32,863 nucleotides of DNA, taken from Pseudonocardiales bacterium (GTDB lineage Bacteria > Actinomycetota > Actinomycetes > Mycobacteriales > Jatrophihabitantaceae). This document shows, one piece after another, positions 23,503 to 31,059 of the stretch. A model generated the notes under the pieces. That model was not told where the DNA came from, made no database searches, and worked only from the letters and a program-made list of their open reading frames with translations. The stretch lies in contig JAOPWD010000438.1 in assembly GCA_025965875.1 (NCBI GenBank), positions 1 to 32,863 on the forward strand, given 5' to 3'. Positions within the stretch are counted from its first letter, which is position 1. Every line of letters begins with the position of its first letter. Both the position numbers and the translations under genes were made by a program.

Positions 23503-23778
23503 TTACTTGTTGGCAGCTTCCTTCAGGGCGCTGCCGGGGCTGAACTTCACCGTCTTGGCGGCCGGGATCTGGATGGTTGCGCCGGTGGCGGGATTACGTC
23601 CCTCACGGGCGGCGCGTTGGCCTACCGACAGTGCGAAGAAGCCAGGCACGCTGACCTTCTCGCCCTTGCTGGCGGCGTCCTCCAGAGTCGACTGCAGTCC
23701 ACGCAGGACCGCGTCCACCGTCTTCTGCTCGAGCGACGTTGCGTCGGCGACGGCGGCAACCAGTTCCTTGCGGTTCAC
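23503..23778 (-). CDS. hup: HU-family DNA-binding protein
   Basis: A 91-aa histone-like protein that bends and compacts DNA as a dimer. NRKELVAAVADA opens the family; the helices are followed by GEKVSVPGFFALSVGQRAAREGRNPATGATIQIPAAKTVKFSPGSALKEA, which includes the beta-arm with the conserved RNPATG-IPA tip. The GTG at 23778 has GGGAG 7 nt upstream; the frame is open to 23919 but nothing upstream resembles HU. The protein lacks the long Lys/Ala-rich tail of mycobacterial HupB, so it is either the short HU form or one of two paralogues. It is likely a monocistronic housekeeping gene. Confidence 0.95.
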   Translation of the reverse strand: MNRKELVAAVADATSLEQKTVDAVLRGLQSTLEDAASKGEKVSVPGFFALSVGQRAAREGRNPATGATIQIPAAKTVKFSPGSALKEAANK

Positions 23779-23960
23779 GAGGATCTCCCTTGATCGTTGG
23801 GGTGTTGCTGCCTCCAGTATGGGTGACAGGCCTATGTAGCCCGTGTTCCGGGGGGTCTCGGCGTGGCGTGTCGGCACGTTTTGGCAGTGTCGGAGGCCGC
23901 CCGGGGCGCCGTGTAGCATTGCGATTCGGTCGCGACGAGGGTGGAAGTCGTGGCAAGCAT

Positions 23961-24033
23961 GGGGCTGTGGCGCAGCTGGTCGCGCACCACACTGGCAGTG
24001 TGGGGGTCAGGGGTTCGAGTCCCCTCAGCTCCA
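23961..24033 (+). tRNA. tRNA-Ala(GGC): tRNA-Ala (anticodon GGC)
   Basis: A 73-nt cloverleaf. The acceptor stem GGGGCTG (23961-23967) pairs with CAGCTCC (24026-24032), including the G3-U70 wobble that marks alanine tRNAs. The D stem is GCGC/GCGC, the anticodon stem CCACA/TGTGG holds the loop CTGGCAG with GGC at 23994-23996, and the T arm is AGGGG-TTCGAGT-CCCCT. The discriminator is A24033, and the 3' CCA is not encoded. It reads GCC codons. TAGCAT at 23914-23919 is a plausible -10 about 40 nt upstream. Confidence 0.96.
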
Positions 24034-24043
24034 CCCACGACGA

Positions 24044-24067
24044 CCCCTAGAACTCAAGATTTCGGGG
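24044..24067 (+). terminator. Terminator of tRNA-Ala
   Basis: CCCC (24044-24047) and GAA (24050-24052) pair with TTC (24061-24063) and GGGG (24064-24067), with a TA bulge and an 8-nt loop, followed by CCTTC. It begins about 10 nt after the tRNA. Confidence 0.6.
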
Positions 24068-24672
24068 CCTTCAGCATGCCGGTGGTCGGTAGGAGCAAGA
24101 TCATGACGGTGATCATGACCGCGAGTGGTCGAACGCGGAGAGGCACGAGGGCAGCTGCGGCGACACGGGACGATCCGGCCAGGCCCGCGCGACACGTGGC
24201 GACACAGCACCACAGTCAGGCAGTGGGGCAGCAGGTTCAAGTCGGCACCATTGAAGGCCGCAACGATGAGGCATCGCGAGCCGATGCGCGTCGGTCGCCG
24301 TGAGCGGCGACGCGGCTATCGCCTCCCGGCACGCCGTGCGGCAGGAGGGCGCGGGCGGGTGGTCCCACCAGTGTCTTCAGGCGCGCGGTGACAGCTAACG
24401 CAACACTGCCGGCCCGAGGGATGGGGCGCCGCCGTCCGAAATTCTATCGCCGTGAACGGCTGCGTCGCGCAGGTCGAATACCTAAGCGAACTCGGCCTTC
24501 CGTGTCGACTTAATCCAGTTCGTCAACCTGAACCACCGGTTGAGGAATCTCGGATGTGCCGTGCGCGACCGGCCTTGTCGCCCGCTCCGGCCGTTTGAAG
24601 CTGCGGCGTGATCATCTGGCCGCAGAGCACGTCGAGGGCGTGCGCACCGGTCCGTCCTCGGGCGTTGAACCG
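24068..24672. other. Gene-free stretch with a degenerate tRNA-like relic
   Basis: No convincing gene is seen in these 605 bp; short open frames here lack ribosome binding sites and family motifs. Within it, 24197-24243 repeats blocks of the tRNA-Ala in the same order: TGGCG, GCACCACA, GGCAGTG and GGTTCAAGTC (the tRNA has GGTTCGAGTC). Small insertions and deletions break every stem, so it cannot fold as a tRNA. It lies 165 bp after the intact gene and just before the catabolic cluster, and may be an old duplication or an integration scar. The blocks are seen directly; the origin is inference. Confidence 0.4.
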
Positions 24673-25737
24673 CTAACCGGGTTGGGCCTGATGTGTGGAT
24701 GCGCCACTTGCCGCCAGGCGGTCCCGCTCGACGGCGTCATCCGTCGGTTGGTGCTCTATGTCGGTGCTGCGTTCACGATGGGCCTTGGCCGGGCGACCTT
24801 GACGCCACACGGCAAAGGACACGGCGGCGATGAGGGCAACACCGTTGAACATCGAGTTGAGCCACAGCACGCCGGTGACGAACTGGAGGCCCTGCACGCC
24901 CGTAGCTAGCACGAAGACGGCGAGCAGCGTGCCCCACGTGTTTGCCCGCCCAGGCTTGAGCTGAGTCGAGCCGAGGAAGACCGCCGCGAACGCAGGTAGC
25001 AGCAACGCCTGCCCATATGTGAGTGAAGGTCCGGACAGCGATGCGTAGAACACGCCGGCAGTGCCTGCGATCGTCGAGGAGGCGATGAGCGACAGCCACG
25101 ACCAACGGCCTACCGCAACCCCGGAGAGCCGCGCCGCTTCAGGACTGCCACCGATCGCGTACAGGTAGCGGCCGACCGGAGTGCGGTCGAGGACCCACCA
25201 GACGATTATTGCCAGCACGAGGAGGTAGACGACGACGATCTGGAAACCGAAGACCGTCTTCTGGGTCAGTGAGGTCCAGGCGGGCGAGTTCGGCGGAAGG
25301 GGTTGGCTCTGGTCCGAGATGATCAGTTGGATGGCCGACACGATGGTCGCCATGCCAAGCGTCGCGACGAACGAGTTCACCTTCAACTTGACCACGATGA
25401 AGCCGCTGAATGCACCGATTGCGGAGCAGACGAGAATTGACACGACGATCGCGGTCCACATGCCGTGGTGGTATTTCGTCTGCATCTCGACGACCAGAAT
25501 CGTGGAGACGTTGATGACCGCGCCGACTGACAGGTCATAGACGCCGGCCGTGAGCGGGATCAGCAGCGCGAGAGCGAGCATCGCTGCAATGGCCTGCGAT
25601 GACGCGATCGAGTGAACGGTCGCTGACGTGAGGAACAGGTCGGGCTTCCAGATGCCGAACGTGATGATGAAGGCAGCCCAGAGGTAAAGCCCACTGCAGG
25701 TCTGCAAGCCAAAGCTGAAGCGTCGCGGTGTTCTCAT
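24673..25737 (-). CDS. CUT2-family (RbsC-like) ABC transporter permease
   Basis: A 354-aa inner-membrane permease of the ribose/branched-sugar class. Eight to ten hydrophobic segments are visible, with the family signatures LALLIPLTAGVYDLSVGAVINVS, VVKLKVNSFVATLGMATI, GRYLYAIGGSPEAARLSGVAV and PAFAAVFLGSTQLKPGRANTWGTLLAVFVL. The ATG at 25737 overlaps the ATPase stop in an ATGA junction, so translation is coupled; upstream frame extensions lie inside the ATPase gene. The hydrophilic C-terminal tail of about 45 residues is longer than usual. CUT2 systems take up pentoses, polyols, autoinducers and some non-sugar solutes. The linked lipases and crotonase argue that the solute here may not be a simple sugar. 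Confidence 0.92.
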   Translation of the reverse strand: MRTPRRFSFGLQTCSGLYLWAAFIITFGIWKPDLFLTSATVHSIASSQAIAAMLALALLIPLTAGVYDLSVGAVINVSTILVVEMQTKYHHGMWTAIVVSILVCSAIGAFSGFIVVKLKVNSFVATLGMATIVSAIQLIISDQSQPLPPNSPAWTSLTQKTVFGFQIVVVYLLVLAIIVWWVLDRTPVGRYLYAIGGSPEAARLSGVAVGRWSWLSLIASSTIAGTAGVFYASLSGPSLTYGQALLLPAFAAVFLGSTQLKPGRANTWGTLLAVFVLATGVQGLQFVTGVLWLNSMFNGVALIAAVSFAVWRQGRPAKAHRERSTDIEHQPTDDAVERDRLAASGASTHQAQPG

Positions 25738-27305
25738 GTCCCACTCCGTTCGTCGGTGGCCAGGCAAGCCCGGGAAATCTCTGCCGCGGTGACTCGACTG
25801 CCGGTCAAGTGCGCGACGACGCGGCCGTCCCGAAGGACCAGAATGCGGTGGCACAGGGCCGCCAGTTCATCGGTGTCCGAGGAACTGATCGCGACACCCG
25901 CGCCGTCTCGCGCCGCACGCAGGATCTCGAGGTGAAGATCAGCCTTGGCGCCGACATCGACGCCCTGCGTCGGTTCGTCCATGAGCAACAACTTCGGCGT
26001 GCGCCGCAGCCACTTAGCGAAGAGCACCTTCTGCTGGTTGCCGCCGCTCAGGGCCGAGAGCGGCATCGCCGCCGCCGCGCCCGGACGGATGTCCAGACGT
26101 TCGATCCACTTACTGACCTCGGCGCGCTCCCGCTTGTGCGACAGCCGCGGCCAGCGCCACAGGCGCCGGAGGTCGCTGATGCTTACGTTCTCCTCGGTCG
26201 TCAGATCGACGAAGCAGCCCAGCGTCTTTCGGTCGGCCGGGATATACGCCACGCCCGCTTTCATGGCACGCGCTGGATGGCCGGACGGAAGCAATGCACC
26301 TTGCACGATGACGCGTCCGGCTGTCCTACGCTGCGCTCCGAAAAACACCGAGAGCAGGCTTTCCCGCCCGGAGCCGGTAATACCCGCGATTCCTACGACG
26401 TCGCCGGGACGAATCTCCAAAGACACCCCGTTGATGTGGAGTGCCTCGATGCCTTCGGCCACCAGGAGTGGCGCGTCATGTTCGGGTGGCAGCTCTGCCG
26501 ACACGGCGTGCACGTCGTCGAGTTCTGAGCCGATCAGCAGCGTGATCAGTCCGGCACGGTCGACGTCGCAAGCGGGCAGGTTTGCCACCCGGTGCCCATC
26601 GCGCAGGACGGTGATCGTATCTGCGATCTGGAACACCTCGTCCAGGCGATGGGTCACATACAGAACGCCGACACCTCGTGCTGCGACTGCGCGGACGATG
26701 CCCAGCAGTCGCTCGACTTCGCGATCCGGCAATGTCGCGGTCGGTTCGTCGAGCACGAGCAGAGCGACGGGATGGGAGGGGTCCTCGTGCAGGGCCCGAG
26801 CCACCGCAACACCGGTGCGTTCGGCAGGGGAGAGGGTTGCCACCAGGCGATCCGGATCGATGTCGAGACCCACCCGTGCGAGGTCGCGGCGTGCGCCGCT
26901 GCGCAGCTCCTTTCGACGCACAGTGCCCAATCGGCACGGGAAGCCGGCGACGATCGCGAGGTTGTCGGCCACGCTGCTGGCGTCGATCAAACCGAGATCT
27001 TGATGTACGAAACGGCAGCCGTGACTGTAGGACGCGTCCGGCGAGCCGAAGTCCAGAGGGCGCTCGCGTACTAGGACCTCGCCCCCTGGATCTGGCTGGT
27101 GATAGCCGGACAGAATCTTGATGACGGTGGACTTGCCCGAGCCGTTTTCGCCTACCAGCGCGTGCACCTCGCCGGCCGCGATCGTGAGGTCGAACGACGT
27201 CAGCGCCGCCGTACCTGTGAACGTCTTCGAGACACCCCGTACCGCGAGCGCTGTCGGCTCGCGATACGGGATCGGCTCGGTGGACGTCCTCAGCTGAGTT
27301 TCCAC
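25734..27305 (-). CDS. CUT2-family (RbsA-like) ABC transporter ATPase, two nucleotide-binding domains
   Basis: This 523-aa protein energises the importer. The first domain has Walker A GENGSGKST (52-60), a weak signature LSPAERTGVAVARAL and Walker B LLVLDEPTATL. The second has a degenerate Walker A (GITGSGRES, with Arg for Lys, normal in RbsA-type proteins), a strong signature LSGGNQQKVLFAKWL and Walker B LLLMDEPTQGVDVGAK. VTHRLDEVFQIAD supplies the H-loop of the first domain. The weak first signature, without the usual LSxxEQQ core, is the only notable departure. The GTG at 27305 lies 16 bp inside the binding-protein gene, and its stop overlaps the permease start. Confidence 0.93.
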   Translation of the reverse strand: METQLRTSTEPIPYREPTALAVRGVSKTFTGTAALTSFDLTIAAGEVHALVGENGSGKSTVIKILSGYHQPDPGGEVLVRERPLDFGSPDASYSHGCRFVHQDLGLIDASSVADNLAIVAGFPCRLGTVRRKELRSGARRDLARVGLDIDPDRLVATLSPAERTGVAVARALHEDPSHPVALLVLDEPTATLPDREVERLLGIVRAVAARGVGVLYVTHRLDEVFQIADTITVLRDGHRVANLPACDVDRAGLITLLIGSELDDVHAVSAELPPEHDAPLLVAEGIEALHINGVSLEIRPGDVVGIAGITGSGRESLLSVFFGAQRRTAGRVIVQGALLPSGHPARAMKAGVAYIPADRKTLGCFVDLTTEENVSISDLRRLWRWPRLSHKRERAEVSKWIERLDIRPGAAAAMPLSALSGGNQQKVLFAKWLRRTPKLLLMDEPTQGVDVGAKADLHLEILRAARDGAGVAISSSDTDELAALCHRILVLRDGRVVAHLTGSRVTAAEISRACLATDERSGT

Positions 27306-28465
27306 AGCTTCTTGAACTGGTCGACGAAGTCGGTCGGGTAGTTGAACGAATCGGCTGGCTTGACCGAGGTTCCCTTGACGAGGAGTCCGACGGGCAGGAT
27401 TCCTTCGTTCTTCGGGATTGGCGAGCCCTCCACCGAACGCAGCGCAGCGTCGACCGTGATGTAGCCGGCGTAGAAACCGTTCACGCCGGTGATCGCCGAG
27501 AACTGACCAGTGGTCAGGCCCGCTTCGGTGGTCGTGTCACCACAGCAGCCGGCGATCTTGACCTTGCCGGCCAGGCCGGCTGCCGCCAACGCCGACGGGA
27601 GGGCCCCGGCGAAGACCGCGTCGACCGGCACCACGTAGTTGATCGACGGGTTCTTGCGCAGGGCGGACACGATGATGCTGTTGATCGTGCCGTTGCCGAC
27701 GTCCGGGATGCCGACATTGAGCTTGGTGAGCTTGCAGCCAGGGCACTGACTCTTGACAGTCGAGTTGAACCCGTCAGACGTGCCGGCGAGGTACGGGAAG
27801 TCGTTGACGCTGACCGACAGCGCATTCCCCTTCGCGCCGGAATCGGCGATGAACCAGTTGCCGAGGATCTCGCCGTTCAGTTCGGCGTACTCCTTGCTCG
27901 CCGGGTTGGCGATGATCGTGGAGTCGATCGGGACCTCGCCAGTAAAGGATGGGATCAGCGGAATGCCGGCCTTCTTGTACACGGCGACCTTCTGCGACCA
28001 GATCGCGTACGGCGGGCTGGTGAACGAGACGGCGGCAGGCTTGTACTGCAACGCCTGGTCGAGTGCGGATGCGAGAGTCGAGGGGTTCGTTGACTGGTAG
28101 GGGATGGTCTTGAAGGTCCAGCCGATTAGTTGTGCCGCCTGCTGAACCCCGAGACCGATGCCCTTGCACTGCGACAATTCGCACTGGAGGAACACGATCG
28201 TCTTGCCCGGCACCGGTGCCGACTTCAGCGCAACGGTCAGCGGGATCACCGTCGGTGCGGTGAGGTATGGCTTGATGAAGGCCGCTGCCTTTGACACTGT
28301 CGCCGAAGCGTCGGCGCCGGCGGAGCTATCGCCGGATCCGCCAGTCGACCCACCGCTCGATGTCGACGAACTGCACGCCGCGGTCAGCACGGCGGTCGCC
28401 GCAATGGCACACGCCAGCGCGTGCCTCGCGCCGATTGGGGTTCTGAAGTGGAGTCGCTCACGCAT
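27290..28465 (-). CDS. CUT2-type substrate-binding lipoprotein, Cys-rich
   Basis: A 391-aa periplasmic-binding-protein type 1 lipoprotein. The ATG at 28465 has GGGAG about 5 nt upstream and opens a signal peptide ending in TAAC (Cys31), then a Ser/Gly tether. The mature fold starts KTIVFLQCELSQCKGIGLGVQQAAQLIGW, with the sugar-binding type pattern of strand, loop and long helix. It continues with NGEILGNWFIADSG and YVVPVDAVFAGALPSALAAAG. Unusually, six further Cys are present in close sets (QC..QC, QC..C, GCC), likely disulfides because the domain is exported. The ligand is unknown. It leads the importer operon and is preceded by a promoter carrying the shared operator motif. Confidence 0.88.
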   Translation of the reverse strand: MRERLHFRTPIGARHALACAIAATAVLTAACSSSTSSGGSTGGSGDSSAGADASATVSKAAAFIKPYLTAPTVIPLTVALKSAPVPGKTIVFLQCELSQCKGIGLGVQQAAQLIGWTFKTIPYQSTNPSTLASALDQALQYKPAAVSFTSPPYAIWSQKVAVYKKAGIPLIPSFTGEVPIDSTIIANPASKEYAELNGEILGNWFIADSGAKGNALSVSVNDFPYLAGTSDGFNSTVKSQCPGCKLTKLNVGIPDVGNGTINSIIVSALRKNPSINYVVPVDAVFAGALPSALAAAGLAGKVKIAGCCGDTTTEAGLTTGQFSAITGVNGFYAGYITVDAALRSVEGSPIPKNEGILPVGLLVKGTSVKPADSFNYPTDFVDQFKKLWKLS

Positions 28466-28592
28466 GGGGTCTCCCTCAAGGGATCGGTCGATGGCGTAGG
28501 CCAAAGGCCTTGCTGCACGACGTGAAGTGGGGGATCCGCGATGCGTCGACGTGGGCGACTCAGCCAAGAGGCGTCGAATTCTTACACGAATC

Positions 28593-28638
28593 TTTGGTTG
28601 AATGAGCCGAGACTAGAATAGTTAGACCAAAGTTGCAA
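28593..28638 (-). promoter_or_regulatory. Promoter and operator (site A) of the CUT2 importer operon
   Basis: On the minus strand, TTGCAA (28638-28633) and TAGTCT (28615-28610) are 17 bp apart and form a good promoter. The spacer holds the shared motif TTGGTCTAACTATT (28630-28617). A second TTTGGT half-site, inverted, lies at 28593-28598, giving 6-bp arms 27 nt apart. A protein bound in the spacer would repress. The nearby bases 28639-28728 hold no gene. Confidence 0.6.
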
Positions 28639-28728
28639 TAGAGTTCGGTAGATCCGGCGGCACGAGATGCCGGGTCGTCACGGAACGTGCAGGTCGCGTT
28701 GCGGCGGGATAGACAGCCGGGCACCCGC

Positions 28729-29607
28729 TCAGATCGCGAGAGTCTTGTCCAACCAGGTCGCCACATCGCGGAAAACCTCATCGCGGTTGGTCTCGTTGAA
28801 GACCTCGTGACGAGCGTCGGGATAGACGTGCAGCGTGACGTCGCGCAGGCCGGCCGTCCGATAGCGGTCGACCAGCACGTTGACCAGGGCTAGCTGTCCG
28901 TTCACTGGGTCCATATCCCCGACCACGATGTAGACCGGCAGGTCCCCTCGCATCTTCGCCATCCGGGCCGGGTCGGCCAGGGCGCGCGCACCGACGAACA
29001 TCGCTTTCCCGCCGGGGATGTCGAGGCCGAAGCCGCAGTACGGGTCGGCGATGTATCGGTCCACCTGGTCGTCGTCACGGCTGAGCCAGTCGAATTCGGT
29101 TCGAGCCGGTTGGAACGCGGCGTTGAACATCGAGAGGTCCATCGCCGCGTCGAGGTCCATCGCTGGCTCCAGCAGGTCGATCGACGCGGTGCCCGACAGC
29201 ACTACGGCGTCCACGTCCGCGCTGTGCTCGAGCAGATATTGCTGAGTGGCGAACGAGCCGAGGCTGTGCGCGATGAGTGTCAGCGGCAGGGTCGGGTGGG
29301 CCTCGCGCGCACGCTGCCCCATTCGACCGATATCGGCGAGGAGTTCGCCCCACCCGGTCTCGCCGAGAACGCCCAGCTCGTCCTCGGACTTCGCCGTAGC
29401 TCCGTGGCCACGGTGGTCGTGCGCGTAGACCACGAAGCCGTGCTGGTTCAGGAGTTCTGCGAGTGGGCTGTAGCGCCGCGCGTGTTCACCAACGCCGTGC
29501 GTGATCTGCGCGATCGCGCGCGGCTCACCCGGCGGGTCCCACCGGTAAGCGGCGACCACTTCTCCACCGGCGCTCGCGAAATCGACACGGATCGGCTCAT
29601 CGCTCAT
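28729..29607 (-). CDS. Alpha/beta hydrolase, monoacylglycerol-lipase type
   Basis: This 292-aa serine hydrolase probably cleaves monoacylglycerols or similar esters in the cytoplasm; it has no signal peptide. The oxyanion segment is ITHGVGEHARRY, followed by VVYAHDHRGHG. The nucleophile elbow is IAHSLGSF with Ser115, and the acid and base are in VVGDMDPV and YPDARHEVFNE. These match the Hydrolase_4 (monoglyceride lipase) family. AAGGAGG lies 7 nt before the ATG at 29607. The secreted lipase ends 16 nt upstream on the same strand, so the two form an operon: the lipase would release partial esters outside, and this enzyme would finish the cut inside. The real substrate is unknown. Confidence 0.92.
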   Translation of the reverse strand: MSDEPIRVDFASAGGEVVAAYRWDPPGEPRAIAQITHGVGEHARRYSPLAELLNQHGFVVYAHDHRGHGATAKSEDELGVLGETGWGELLADIGRMGQRAREAHPTLPLTLIAHSLGSFATQQYLLEHSADVDAVVLSGTASIDLLEPAMDLDAAMDLSMFNAAFQPARTEFDWLSRDDDQVDRYIADPYCGFGLDIPGGKAMFVGARALADPARMAKMRGDLPVYIVVGDMDPVNGQLALVNVLVDRYRTAGLRDVTLHVYPDARHEVFNETNRDEVFRDVATWLDKTLAI

Positions 29608-29623
29608 TCCATTGCCTCCTTGA

Positions 29624-30841
29624 CTAGGGACAGTTGTCGACCGGCTCGTTGCCGGCGAACCGGTTCGCGAGAAACGCGATCGCTCCTGGCGCGCCCGAGA
29701 GCAACTCCGTGTTGTGGCTGCCGCCCTGCGTGCGCACGATCTGCACGCGATCACCCGCAGCGCAGTACTTCGCGACGAAGGCATCCTCGACCGCCATTGG
29801 CACGAGTTCGTCTGCGGTGGCGTGATAGCTGTAGACCGGTGTGCCGGTCTGCGCCGGTCTGGGGCTGTTCGCGGCCAGGACGTCGTGGAGCACCTTAGTG
29901 TCATACGGATGTGCGCTGTACGTGTACGTGGCAAGTGAGCCAAACAGATAGGTGGCGAGCAGCGCTACGGTGCACGCCGAGCCGCTGCGTTGTACCTCGG
30001 TAAGTCCTCTCGCGTTCAACAGCGAGCGCAAGCCCGCTTCGGGGTAGGCGCGGTCGAGGCCGATGAGCCCGCCAAAGACAAGACCGAACCCGTAGCCGCC
30101 ATCGATCGTGCGCATGCTTGTTTCGAGATCGGCCGGAAGGCCGCCGAAGGCGATGCCGGCAAGTGCCAACTCCGGGGCGTGCGACGTGCGCAGCGCAGCG
30201 GCCCACGCCGTCGCGAAGGCGCCGCCGGAGTAGCCCCACAGTGCCACCGGTGCGTCCTGAGACAGACCACTCGGGTGTAGTGCCAGCGCAGCGCGGATCC
30301 CGTCCAGCACCGCGTAGCCCTCCTGCGGACCGGCGAGGAACTGCGATTCCGGCCCTTCGTAGTCGGTTGTGACTACGGCCCAGCCACGCGCCAACAGCAG
30401 TGCGATCACCGGCGTCTCCAGCGCCGCATTCGACGTAGCCGCGAGCAGCCCCGCACGCAGCGCGTAGGACGGTGCGCACTGAGAGCCCACCCCGTCCTCC
30501 GCGGTCTGATAGGAGACCAGCGGCCTCGCGCCCGGCCCCGGCCAAGGCGCAATCGGCACCAGCACCGTGGCGACTTCGGCCGTCGGCTGTCGATGCGCGT
30601 CGATGGATTTGAAGAGCACCTGCGTGGCATGGGCGGGTAAGGGAACGCTCAACGCCGTCGCGGTGATCACCCGGGTCCGCAGCACTGCACCGTCGGTCTG
30701 CACCGCGTAATTGGCCGGCGGGCGGTAGAACGGGTCGTCGTCCGGCGCCGCGACGGCACCCGCCACACCCGGGCCGACGGCGGCCACCAGAAGGGTTGAG
30801 ATAGCGCCGGCTATTGCGCCGGAGCGTCCTAGCGTCCGCAC
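29624..30841 (-). CDS. Secreted lipase, LIP family
   Basis: A 405-aa exported lipase of the LIP type (PF03583), related to fungal and actinobacterial secretory lipases. The signal peptide (about 1-31) has Arg-rich VRTLGRSG, a hydrophobic core and an AxA-like end near VAGAVAA. The mature start DPFYRPPANYAVQTDGAVLRTR is characteristic. The nucleophile is Ser205 in GYSGG; ATADELVP holds the Asp and GSHNTELL the His. Four Cys could form two disulfides. GTG 30841 was chosen because AGAGGA lies 6 nt upstream. It shares its operon with the intracellular hydrolase. Its promoter region carries site B of the shared operator. Confidence 0.92.
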   Translation of the reverse strand: MRTLGRSGAIAGAISTLLVAAVGPGVAGAVAAPDDDPFYRPPANYAVQTDGAVLRTRVITATALSVPLPAHATQVLFKSIDAHRQPTAEVATVLVPIAPWPGPGARPLVSYQTAEDGVGSQCAPSYALRAGLLAATSNAALETPVIALLLARGWAVVTTDYEGPESQFLAGPQEGYAVLDGIRAALALHPSGLSQDAPVALWGYSGGAFATAWAAALRTSHAPELALAGIAFGGLPADLETSMRTIDGGYGFGLVFGGLIGLDRAYPEAGLRSLLNARGLTEVQRSGSACTVALLATYLFGSLATYTYSAHPYDTKVLHDVLAANSPRPAQTGTPVYSYHATADELVPMAVEDAFVAKYCAAGDRVQIVRTQGGSHNTELLSGAPGAIAFLANRFAGNEPVDNCP

Positions 30842-30902
30842 GATGGATCCTCTCGGCCGGGGAAAGGGGCACGCGCCTCTCGTCGTTGGGCATCGTTGCA
30901 CG

Positions 30903-30920
30903 TTTGGTCCGATAATTCTA
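30903..30920 (-). promoter_or_regulatory. Operator site B and -10 of the lipase operon
   Basis: The plus strand reads TTTGGTCCGATAATTCTA, the shared motif TTGGTCYRAYWATT at 30904-30917. On the minus strand TAGAAT (30920-30915) is a good -10 for the lipase gene, so the motif covers the -10 and the start point. A -35 is not clear. Confidence 0.55.
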
Positions 30921-31020
30921 TCTAGGCTATCTGTGGGCCAACTACCGCCGACGAGTTCACGTCACGACTGACCGACCACACATCCTTGTCCGGGCTGGCT
31001 GCGCGACGTATCGTGACAGC

Positions 31021-31041
31021 TGGTCTAATAGTCAGACCAAT
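31021..31041 (+). promoter_or_regulatory. Operator site C before the MDR/crotonase operon
   Basis: TGGTCT-N7-AGACCA (31021-31039) is a perfect palindrome. Its minus strand reads TTGGTCTGACTATT (31040-31027), the shared motif. TCTAAT at 31024-31029 could be the -10, so binding would block the promoter. It ends only 16 bp before the predicted AUC start. Confidence 0.6.
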
Positions 31042-31045
31042 GTCG

Positions 31046-31059
31046 AAGGAGGAGTCATC
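31046..31059 (+). promoter_or_regulatory. Ribosome binding site followed by an ATC start codon
   Basis: AAGGAGG (31046-31052) is 4 nt before ATC (31057-31059), exactly where the family has its initial Met. There is no ATG, GTG or TTG in frame until 31144, which would remove the first beta strand of the fold. An ATG at 31040 is out of frame. Confidence 0.5.

Noticed and set aside
118-24052. The 15-bp repeat as attL/attR of a 24-kb element
   Set aside because: Everything between 1.5 and 23.9 kb looks chromosomal, there is no integrase, and the left copy carries no tRNA 3' end. Both copies fit terminator hairpins better.
24125-24391. Short plus-strand frame after tRNA-Ala
   Set aside because: Arg-rich random composition, no ribosome binding site, no recognisable motif.
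29901-30893. Alternative minus-strand frame of about 330 codons over the lipase
   Set aside because: Arg/Gly-rich shadow without motifs; the lipase frame has signal peptide, GYSGG, Asp and His motifs.
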